This document shows positions 21,510 through 31,583 of a DNA stretch of 64,000 nt, in pieces (the first letter of the stretch is position 1; every line of letters starts with the position of its first letter). Origin of the DNA: Hevea brasiliensis (lineage: Eukaryota; Streptophyta; Magnoliopsida; Malpighiales; Euphorbiaceae); contig NC_079500.1 of NCBI RefSeq assembly GCF_030052815.1, positions 7,152,298 through 7,216,297 on the forward strand, written 5' to 3'. The notes below the pieces were generated by a model. The model was given only the letters and a program-made list of their open reading frames with translations, had not been told where the DNA came from and made no database searches. The position numbers and the translations under genes were made by a program.

Positions 21510-22290
21510 TGCTTTCCACTCTCAGACAGACAGACAGTCCAAAAGGACAATCCAAACACTGGAAGACATGCTTCGCATGAGTGTTTTGGATTTTGGAGGT
21601 TAATGGGATGATCAACTAGCTTTGGTGGAGTTTGCCTACAACAAAAGTTACCATTCCAGCATAGGGATGACACCCTATGAGGTACTATATGGAAGAAAGT
21701 GTAGGTCTCCTCTATGTTGGACGGAAATGGGAGAAGCGAAGGTGCATGATGTAGACCTAGTGCAGTACACTTCAGAGGTAGTTCCTTTAATCAGGGAACG
21801 ATTAAAAACAGCTTTCAGTATGCAGAAGAGTTATGCAGACCCCAGACGGAGGGATGTAGAGTTTGCAGTAGGTGACTATGTATTCCTGAAGGTTTCTTCA
21901 ATGAAGGGAGTCATGAGATTTGGAAAGAAGGGTAAGTTGGCACCTCGATATATCGTACCTTTTGAGGTTACTGATAGAGTTGGAGCAGTTGCCTACCGGT
22001 TGGAGCTACCACCCAACCTTTCTCATGTTCATCCTGTGTTTCACATCTCCATGCTCAGGAAATAAATTCCAGATCCTTCTCATGTACTACAGCCGGATGT
22101 AATAGAGCTAAAAGAGAACTTGACATTTGAGGAGCAACCTGTAGCCATAGTGGACTACCAAGTGAGACAGCTAAGATCAAAACAGATCCCTATGGTTAAG
22201 ATTTTATGGAGGAGTCAGTCAGTGGAAGAGTGCACCTGGGAGTCAGAACGGAACATGCGTAGCAAGTACCCTTATCTGTTCAATGTGTAA
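21510..22290 (+). pseudogene. Chromovirus (Tekay/Del type) integrase end and chromodomain
   Basis: The plus strand resumes in mid-integrase with FHSQTDRQS, followed by TIQTLEDMLR, VEFAYNKSYHSSIGMTPYE and YGRKCRSP, then the GPY/F-like region and HPVFHISMLRK. A chromodomain follows (IVDYQVRQLRS, then VKILWRSQSVEECTWE) and the chain ends in PYLFNV with TAA at 22288-22290. In-frame stops occur after LDFGG (about 21601) and after SMLRK (about 22063). The N-terminal part of the integrase and the rest of pol were displaced to the left by the Ogre insertion and are outside the window. The chromodomain is thought to steer insertion into heterochromatin. Confidence 0.92.
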
Positions 22291-22339
22291 TCATGTACTT
22301 TATTCTGCCTTGTGTAAAATTCAAGGACGAATTTTCTGT

Positions 22340-22352
22340 AAGGGGGGGAGAA
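22340..22352 (+). other. Polypurine tract of the Tekay element
   Basis: AAGGGGGGGAGAA lies immediately before TGTAACATTCC, the LTR start, and 50 bases after the pol stop codon. Confidence 0.88.
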
Positions 22353-24981
22353 TGTAACATTCCAAAAATTTTAAATTTATTATTTTATGAGTGATATTGA
22401 TATTTTAATTTTATTTAAATTTTAAGAAAATTATTTGAGATTTTTCGAATTTTAAAAATCGGGTTCGATTTTCCGAAAATATAAACTTTGATGATTTTTA
22501 AAAATTAATTTAAAGACCACGTGGCAAAACTAAAAATATATTTGGAGTCTACGAATTTTTCTGAGTTTTCTGGAATTTTTTCGAAATTTTTGGACCTCGT
22601 TTTCGGTCCCAAGGCAGAGTAAAAATTCAAAATTTTATATTTTGAATCGAACCGGACCGGTCGAATCAGACCGACCTTCTTCTTTCTTTTTCTTCCTCTC
22701 CCGCGCGCGTTTCTCCTCCTCTCTTCCTCTCCCATTTTCTCTCTCCTCCCTCCTCCCCTTGCCGCGCCGCCGCCTCCCCAGCTACCCCAGGTTGCCGGCG
22801 CGCCGCCCCACCCCTTCCCCACTGCCGGCTGACGCTCCAGGCGGTCGAAAAACGCGCGCGAACTCCCCCTTACGCGTGCGCGACTTTTCGTCTTCCCGGC
22901 CGAAATCCGGTCGATCCGGCCACCAATCGGACTGGGTCTTGTGTCTAAATCCATCTACTCGTCGAGAGGTTTCCATAGACACCAAGAACACCGAAATCCA
23001 TCAAGCGGTTTGTCCAATTTTTGCCCGGGAAGTTTTAGCCCATTTTGATTTTTTGGGCTAAATTTCTCGCAAACCGTGAACCCCACGAGAAAACTGAGAG
23101 TACCAGAGCGCTCCACTCGTCGAGAGCTTCGCGGCGATATAAATTTCAAATTTTTTCAACACCGTTTTTTGGTGGGTCCCACGGAACTTCTCAGTGTTTT
23201 TTCGAGCATTTTATGAGCTTAGAAAATTCCGTAAAATTTATGTACTAACCCCCATGTTGTGGGCTTCGTGTAGGTATCTTCAATTCGCAAAAATTCGACA
23301 GTTGTCCAGGTCTGTGAATTTCCGGCCAGACAGATCGGTTACCGGAAAAAAGTCTCCGAATTGAATCGAGGTTTTGGCTATCCCACCATTGTCAGACGTC
23401 TCGAGCACGTCCCGGAGTCGGAATCGGCAAAGGTAAACCCGAACCTTGCTTTTTCCTAATTTTCTAGTGCTTAAATAGGATTAAAAATCCATAAAATATT
23501 CGTGGTAGTTCAGAAAATTATGATTCTTTTTGCAATAGCCTAGCAATATTGCTAAGGACGGCGGGGCAAAGTTTTAGAATATTTAGAGCTTGTTTGGGCA
23601 GTTTTTGCAAAAATGATCAATTATAAGGACTAAATTGAAATTTTACATATTATGATGGATGACTGATTTGATGGGCCCAGGAGGGCTGTGTGATGTGATT
23701 GAGTTGTGGATATATGGATTGTGAATATAGAAGTGTGTTTTGAGCCCTTTTGCAGGTTGGGTAGGTCCTAGGTATAGGGGAGACTCTGCCGGATTTTCGG
23801 CACGACTTAGGACGAATTTTGTCTTTTATTGAATTGTATTGAGTCAATTGTATTAAATAATTGTAATATAATTGTCAGGTAAGCCGGGACAGCCTTCTTC
23901 CTTCGCCCAGCCGCCATAGTGATCGCTGTCAAGTCTGTGAGTAAAATATTAATTTTAATTGTAATTTCGATATTATTATATGTTAAGCATGCCCATGCAT
24001 CACTTATATGTATGTATCTATGTAGTTAAACTCTAGGCACATTTTATGTTGCATTCATAACTGTTAAAGTGCCATGGATGTTGTTGTGGTAATTTAGAGC
24101 AGTGTGTGTGCGTTGGCGTGTGTGTGATTTGGTGTGTACTATGGATAGGACGGGTAGTCACGGCTTGAGATCTTCGCTAGGACCCGATCCTTCGGGGGTA
24201 GTCACGGCTTGAGTTCTTCGCTGGGACCCCGATTTGGTTTATTAAGCGAAAGTCCGGCTTGAGTTCTTCGCTGGCACCAGGTTGGATTTAAGAGAGTCAG
24301 ATAGGGATCAGCTCCCATATATTATGATTGATATTACTGGGTGTGTGAGTGCTCCAAATTACCTTTTTGCTGTTATGATGTGAATTTGTTGCTGATGTTG
24401 CATTTCACTCTACAGGATGCATTAGTTTTAGATAGTTATAGAGATTATGGTTAAAATTGATATTTTACTCTCTGAGTCGAACGCTCACTCCTGTTCAATA
24501 TTTTTCCAGGCCACAGGAGGATATTTTTGAGGTGAACCTGCTTTTCTCCCTCGCAGGTCATCTATTTATGTTTGTGTAATTTTATAAACTTCTAGAATTT
24601 CCGCATGTGTTAGAAATATTCATGTGAATTGGGTCTGTAATATAAATTGATATTTTGGACCTGTAAACTTATTATTCTATGCATGTTAACGGACTGGATG
24701 AGGGACCAGAGCTCCCATTTTATTTTATGTTGTTATGAGTATGTGGAGGGTGAGCTGAGCTCCCCAATTGATATATATTGTGTTTACAGGTCGGGTGAGT
24801 CAAAAACTCCCCGTTGAAATGTCCATTTTATGGCCGGACTCTGTCCGGTTGAATTCTTGAATTTGGGCCCAAATGGGCCTTAGAGTTGGGTTAATGAATA
24901 GTTAGGCTTACTACGGGCCTCGGAGGCTTTAGGCTGGCCCAGGTCCTAGTGCCGGTCCGGCCCATAGGTTGGGTCGTGACA
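22353..24981 (+). repeat. 3' LTR of the Tekay-type chromovirus (2629 bp)
   Basis: It starts TGTAACATTCC after the polypurine tract and ends GGGTCGTGACA. A GC-rich, CT-rich stretch near 22660-22960 resembles the leader block common in Tekay LTRs. The flanking duplication cannot be tested, because the other end of the element is left of the window. The end segment recurs inverted at 28523-29215. Confidence 0.87.
24150..24285 (+). repeat. Three short direct repeats in the Tekay LTR
   Basis: Three copies of CGGCTTGAG(A/T)TCTTCGCT followed by GG(C/G)ACC or a close variant occur about 45-60 bases apart. They are internal to the LTR. Confidence 0.75.
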
Positions 24982-25668
24982 TCTTTATTATACTTTGATC
25001 TATTTTGAAATTTCATGGAGATATTATTATATTTGTATATTGGATCCTATTTTGGTATGCAATCCAATAATAATTTTTTTTAAAAAAAAAAAGGAAATTT
25101 ACAATTTTTGTGCTTTGCATATGATTGACAAATCTTTTATTTTGGATTTATTGTTAGAAATTTTAAAATTTTTTACTTTTTATATTAGTATTTTATTTTT
25201 TTTATTTTAATAATTTTAAAAATTGTTACATATATATTCATCGATCAAAATTAAATAATTACATGGCATAATTGTAAAATGAATTCTTCTCAATAAGATA
25301 TTATGTTAGCTAATTTAGAACTAATTCTAATCAGTTGCTTACAAATACAACAAACTTTTAAAATAAATTAAAAAATTTAAACATAATAATAAAATGTCAA
25401 AATTAATTCTAAATCAGCTCACTTAACCTCTTAATCAAATATATATCACGTCAATAATTTTTATGATTAGCCTTTAAAATAATTTAAAATTTAAAATTTA
25501 AAAAAATCAGATATAATTATAATGTTTTTTAAAAAATAATTATTTTTTTACCATTAGGTGCTTCATCTTTTTTTTTATTTTTTTTTATTCTTTTTAAAGT
25601 TATATTCATATTCATCGATCAAAATTAATTAATTAATTACGTGACATAATGGAATGTTATGTCAGCCA

Positions 25669-25669
<1 letters not shown>

Positions 25670-25726
<57 letters not shown>
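25670..25726. repeat. (AAT)n microsatellite
   Basis: About 19 uninterrupted AAT/ATA units. Simple-sequence repeat with no coding role. Confidence 0.95.
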
Positions 25727-26084
25727 CTAAAATTCCTTTTACTTCATCTTTTAAAAATTTTAAAGTTTACAACATTATAAAACCATGCCATCATATTATA
25801 TATCTTTAAAAATCATTTTTAATTAAATATTTAGTTAGATTCTCTAAGGGTGCACTAATATATTGTAAAAAAATAATAAATAATATATATATTAAAAAAT
25901 TATTTATAAAATTTAAACATTTATTTTTAAAAGCATTTCATATATTTAAAATTTAAGAATTTCAATAATAATACTTTAAAAATCGCTACATCACATATGT
26001 ATTTTTTTTAAGTGATTAGTTTAAGGATTATGGTTATAATTTGCTAAAACAAAAAAAAAATCAAGAAATTGAGTTATATTTAAC

Positions 26085-26290
26085 ATAAATCTTTTTGTCC
26101 TAAAATCTATATAGTACAACTATTTAATTCTCGTAATTTTTAATTTATAAACTATTCAATCATTATCACTGTCTACGACTATTCTTTCCTCATTTTACTA
26201 ATTTGACTAATAAAAAACTTAATAAGATAGACTAAACAGATTACAGATTAAAAATAAAAGAACTAATTAATGTATTTTAAAAAATATAGA
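26085..26290. repeat. Dispersed repeat copy, partner of 28225-28435
   Basis: The segment with ACTAATTTGACTAATAAAAA and the flanking pattern about ACAACTATTTA and CTACGACTATTCT matches 28225-28435 in order and spacing at an estimated 75-80 percent by eye. Edges are vague and no terminal inverted repeat is certain; it may be an old MITE-like family. Confidence 0.5.
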
Positions 26291-26697
26291 GAAGAGTTAA
26301 AGTGATTAATTTTTGTTAAAATCTAAGAATTAAATAGTAATTTTTTCTATTAAATATTTAATCATTGAATTGGACCTTCCATTTTTTTAAATTATAGTTA
26401 ATGGTAAAATTCAAATCTTTCTATCTTTTATTTTTAAAAATTTTAATCTGATAAGCTTAAACTTCAACACAACGATAACTCTAGCAGGGGCAAATGATTC
26501 TGCTTTTCCAATCAAAAGTATTGATGAATCTTTCGCAAGATATGAAAAGCCAATTTCAGGGATTCATAACAGCATTCGTGAAGCAGCAAATTAATATTCT
26601 CGTGGTTGTTCGAGTATTGAGAAATGTCGTAACGGCTAAGCCTATTTTAATTATTATGTGTTATCTCATTGTTAAGGATTTTGCTTTGATACGTTTT

Positions 26698-26728
<31 letters not shown>

Positions 26729-27490
26729 CATGGTGCTGCTATTGTATTTATATATATGTTGGATCTGTCTTTTTTTTTTTTTTTTTTTTTTAAGTTTGAA
26801 ATCTGTCATTTTTGTGCTTTACATGTGATTGATTAATATTTTGTTTTGGATTTATTATTCAAAAAATTTTAAATTTTTTTTAATCATATTTCCACAAATG
26901 TTCACTAATTACAAACAGAAAATTTAAGTGTGATGATAAGTAAAATTAAAAAATTAAAAAATTAAAAAATTGTAACTTGTCAAGCTACATAACATCTTAT
27001 TCAGCCAAAATCATTGTCAAATGGATAAATTTTTTTTTAATTTTAAAAGTTTAATTAAATTATCAAAAATTAAAAATTTAAAATAAAATAAACTGTGAAC
27101 ATACAAGTTTAGATTTATTTGGCCAGTCAAAAATTTTTATATTTTAATACATGAAGTGTTAAATATTTTTAAAATAATTAAATTAAGAAAGTGCCACTTT
27201 TCTGGATTTTATTTTCTTTACTCTTATAAATATGAAGAAAAGGAGCTTGTTAGTATCATGAAATTATTTAAGATACCATGTTATTTTTTTATTGGTTGAA
27301 TAGATAAAACTTATCCTATTATTTAAAAGGGTTAATTATAAAATTTCTAAACTTTTCATTTAAAAATATTTTAGTCATTTGTTTAATCTTTATACTATAG
27401 AAATATAAGATTTAAAGAGATTAAATTTTTCAACACTTAGTATGAATTTACATATAGCTATACTTAATCAGGGAACAATTTAAAATCAGA

Positions 27491-27886
27491 CTCAACTCAA
27501 CTCAACTAAGCCTTTATCTTAAAAATTTATTGAGGTCGACTATATGGATTATCTTTCTCCACTCTAAACGATTTTGGGTTAAATCCTAAAAAATGTGTAA
27601 TGCTTATAAATGTTGTACTACTCTCCTCTAAGTCAGTTTAGGTCTATCCCTTTTTTTCTTTCTATCCTCTAACCCAATATGCTCTACTTGTCTAATTGGA
27701 GCCTTCGTATGTCTACGTTTCATATGACCAAACCACCTCAATCTCCATTCTCTTAACTTATCCTCAATTGACACTACTCCTATCTTTTCTCTAATACTCT
27801 GGATTTTATCTAATCTAGTATGACCACTCTTATCATTCTCATTTCCGCAACTCTTATCTTGGACACATACGACTCCTTCAGTGTCA
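27491..27886 (-). pseudogene. 5'-truncated LINE (L1-like) ORF2 end
   Basis: The minus-strand translation contains the C-terminal motif of plant LINE ORF2: EKIGVVSIEDKLREWRLRWF, then GHMKRR and a basic RDRPK. It continues past a stop and finishes with a TTGAG-rich tail (27491-27510). The copy is flanked by a perfect 17 bp direct repeat AACAATTTAAAATCAGA at 27474-27490 and 27887-27903, the mark of target-primed reverse transcription. Only about 0.4 kb of the element was copied, so it was dead on arrival. Confidence 0.88.
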
Positions 27887-27903
27887 AACAATTTAAAATC
27901 AGA

Positions 27904-28522
27904 ATTGAAATTAAATTGGTTTAAATTAAAATCAATTGATTTAGGATTATTAAACTGAATTTTTTTATAAAAGATAAAAAAAATAAAAAGATAACCATTA
28001 AATTAATTATTATAGGTTTTGATGGTAAAAAAAAATTATTTTTACAGCTTCTAACTTTCATATGATCCCACTTTTTTTATTAAATTGAAAACCTTACTAT
28101 TTTGTCTTGCATTTTAATGAAATTCACTATTTATAGCTCCTTTATTTTTAAAAATATAATATTTAGCCTTTTTATTTTTTAATCTACTGTTTAGTCCCTC
28201 CCGTTATTTTAAAACTTTTTTTTCTCAACTTGGCTATAGTTCTTGAATTTGAAAAATACAACTATTTAGTTTCCGTAATTGTAAATTTATTAACTACTTA
28301 ATCATTGCCTACAACTATTCTCTCCCTTTTTACTAACTTGACTAATAAAAAAGTTAATGAGAAGGACTAAATAACTACAGACTAAAAATACAAGGACTAA
28401 ATAATATATAGCTAATTAATTTAGTCCATATATGTGTGGCCTGTTCATCATTTCAATTTTATTGAAAGTTTTATTCAATTGATTTATTTGATTGTGTATG
28501 TAATATTTTTGTTTAGCAAAAT
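27904..28522. other. AT-rich intergenic DNA including a dispersed repeat
   Basis: No gene seen. Bases 28225-28435 repeat the family at 26085-26290. Confidence 0.55.
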
Positions 28523-29215
28523 TGTCACGACCCAACCTATGGGCCGGACCGGCACTAGGACCTGGGCCAGCCTAAAGCCCCCGAGGCTCGTAGTAAGCCT
28601 AACTATTCACTTAACCCAACTCTAAGGCCCATTTGGGCCCAATTTCAAGAAATCAACCGGACGGAGTCCGGCCATAAAGTGGACCTTTCAACGGGGAGTT
28701 TTTGACTCACCCGACCTGTAATCAAAATATATCATCACTTGGGGAGCTCAGCTCACCCTCCACATACTCAAATCAACATAAAGATAAATGGGAGCTCAGC
28801 TCCCTCATCCAGTCCATCAAACATGCATATAATAATTTTACAGGTCCACATAATAATTATATTACAGACCCGAATCATTTAAATATTTCTAACACATGCG
28901 GAAAATCTAGGAGTAAATAAAATTACACAAATATTGAATAACAACCTGCGAAGAAGAAAAGCAGGTTAACTACAATAAAATTCTCCTGTAGCTTGAAAAA
29001 AATATTGAACAGGAGTGAGCATTCGACTCAGAGAGTAAAATATCAATTTTAACCATAATCTCTATAACTATCTAGAACTAATGCACCCTGTAGAGTGAAA
29101 TGCAGCATCAGCAATAAATTCACATCATAACATCAAAAAGGTAATTTGGAGCACTCACACACCCAGTAATATCAATCATAATATATGGGAGCTGATCCCC
29201 TATACAGCTCTCTTA
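28523..29215 (-). repeat. Inverted fragment of the Tekay LTR family
   Basis: It starts TGTCACGACCC, the reverse complement of the LTR end at 24971-24981, and can be followed back through the LTR to about 24290 with few changes. It stops abruptly at about 29215, where Athila-like sequence begins. It represents the last 0.7 kb of a related LTR in the opposite orientation. Confidence 0.85.
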
Positions 29216-29242
29216 ATAACACTACAGCTTTATTCACTTTAC

Positions 29243-29431
29243 TTGGACAGATTGAGTGATGACATTTACACTATGAATAGGAAGTTAAAAGCAAGACTTT
29301 ATAATCTGAAGGATCATAATGACCATCTCTTTGATCTCATCCTGGAAGCTAGAGAAAAGCAAGATAAATTAGAAGTGATGCTGAAGCAGATTATGACCTT
29401 CTTAGGTATGCCACCATCACCTCCATCATAA
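29243..29431 (+). pseudogene. Env-like ORF, coiled-coil C-terminal tail
   Basis: A short open stretch with LSDDIYTMNRKLKARL and a Glu/Lys-rich helix, ending in MPPSPPS and TAA. Its place just upstream of the Athila untranslated region, and its coiled-coil make-up, parallel the end of the env-like ORF at 39640-40041 of the other Athila. The upstream part of the ORF is absent. Confidence 0.5.
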
Positions 29432-31583
29432 CCAGTGCAGTAGCCACCAAAGCAGGAGCAGAAGCCAGGATCCAGTTTAATGGCTAACCCTTCTGACAAG
29501 GGCAAAACCATAGACATAGACTGACTTATGTTTAGCTTTTGATAATCTCCAGTAGTTCTTCCTTTTTCTACAACACTTTATATTTTTGCAATTCTTGGAA
29601 AAAATTCAATTTTGTTTGTTTGAATTTCTGCTTTTTGAGATACATTTTCATGGATATTGATTTTGGTTTTTGAATGCTTATATATATACTTTCAATCTCC
29701 AATTATGCCTAACTGTGTATATCTCTTCCTTATAAAGTTATTTTCAATTGTTTCCACTTTGCAAAGAATTGTTATAGGTTTTTGGTTACTACATAGGCTA
29801 TGCAGTTGCCTATGCAACTAGTTTAGCAGAAAATAAATCTTGCATAGCTTATACAGACTGCTTATGCAACATCAATTCGTTTATCATACTATGTTGCTAA
29901 GTATATTATGCCCTGCTTTTTTTCTTCAGTTTGTCTATCTCTCCTATTCCAAGTAAATTTTCGCCATCTCATTTTCACTTTCATCTATTTTAAATTGTGC
30001 TTTATTGTTTATCCAAAGCTTTTGAAATTCTTTGTGCACTACTTTAGACATTGAGGACAATGTACAATTTTGAGTTTGGGGATGTGTATAAATTTTGATT
30101 TTTGCAAAAACCTTTTCACATTTTAGTATAGGTGCATTACATTTCATTTCATTTATGTACTTACATTGTAAGTATATTACACTCACATACATACATAATA
30201 CATCATATAAAAATTATATCATATAGATACTACATATAGGTTTCTTTTATTACTTAATGCATCTCATTTTCAAAATCATGCATTCATGAAATAAATTTTT
30301 GCGAAGTCCTTTGAGTAATGAGAGTTGCTTAGTAAAGTGATTTAGCTTACCTCTAATTGGATTTGATGATTAAAAGATCCTAAGAGGTGCAAAGTTTTGA
30401 AGTGTTTACCTTTGCTCATATCTTCTTAGCCAAAAAGTCACCCAACTATTTATTTAGAGATTGGAGTATTTAGTGAGAGCAATAGGATAAGAGGTAGTTA
30501 AGTAATGTCTCACCAATCCTAGAATAAACTTTCTAAACCTTTCAAAGTGAAATATCAGCTTATACTTGAAAAGAGAGATGATTAGGCATTCTTTCACTTA
30601 AACCTTCTCATTTAAAACCTTTGGCATTGTCTCCTCATTAAAATTAACCCTTGCAATCCCCTATGAGCCTACATTATTCCTAATTTTTCTTGAAACCTTT
30701 ATTACTACCTAGCCAATGAACCAAACACTCCTACCCTTTTCATGAGAATAATTATTCATGAAATTTGATATAAAAAAAGGATAAAAATAATAAAAAAAAA
30801 TAGAAGGGAGAAGAAATGCTTATCATGTTGTGAAAGTGCAAGTATATATGTGCCTTTCATTATTGTCATTCAAAGTGAAAGAAATTCACTCAAAGTAATT
30901 GAAGAAAATAAGTTTAGGGGTGGTATTTTCAGGGATAATCATGAAGAAAAGATATAAGATACAAACTTAAAGTATCAAAGTAGCCCCTTCATTTTGTATA
31001 TTTTGTAAAATATGATAGCACTTGAATATTTTCAGTGTGTGTTTCTTTCTCTTGTTATGTTAAAAAAAAGTGTACCTTATATCTTCAAGGTTGAAAAATA
31101 TTCTGAGGCTTTGAATCCCTTTTACCCCTTTTCTTTTTAGCTTCATTTTGAACCCTCCAGCCTCATTACATCCCCAAAAGTCCTTTGATCTCTTGATTAT
31201 ACTTACTACATTAGTGGAGATAGGGATGGGAAGTTTGCTTATGGGATTGAGAATTTATTCATCCATTCATCAAGTTTCATCATTTTATATAGAGGCACTT
31301 TGGTTATTGATTGTTCTAGAGTTCTTTTTGAGCATGACTTTCTCTTTTGATTGATTAGTTTGGAAATTTTTGAATAATTAATTGACTTGAGCTAAGCGAT
31401 GAAAGCATGAGTAAGCATTAGATTCTTTGTATCTTGAAGGATGGGTATATGGATTGTTGGTATAGCTAGAGGTGAGTTAGATTGCTCTAATAGGTGATTA
31501 TCATAACTCTATGCACAAGGCACACCAAAATTGCATTATATTTTAAGGTTTTCTTGAGGACAAGTAAAGATTCGAGTTTGGGA
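29432..31583 (+). other. Athila 3' untranslated region with two polypurine modules
   Basis: No ORF is supported. Two modules of the form TTGAGGACAA ... GAGTTTGGGGA lie at 30045-30083 and 31554-31583. The second directly precedes the LTR. Between them are blocks such as TATCTTCTTAGCCAA and TCTCACCAATCCTAGAA, shared with the other Athila family at 38500-38620 on the minus strand. Confidence 0.7.

Larger units (their letters stand above)
24982..27473. other. AT-rich intergenic DNA with low-complexity tracts
   Basis: No gene is supported. The stretch has long A and T runs (for example 26698-26728 and 26771-26792), several degenerate internal duplications, and an AAT microsatellite. An open stretch at 26494-26793 ends in poly-T-encoded phenylalanines and has no recognisable domain. 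Confidence 0.7.

Noticed and set aside
22505..23061. GC-rich ORFs on both strands in the Tekay LTR
   Set aside because: They lie wholly in LTR leader-like sequence, with proline/arginine-rich low complexity; typical shadow ORFs.
26494..26793. 99-residue ORF ending in many phenylalanines
   Set aside because: The end is encoded by two poly-T runs, and no domain is recognisable.
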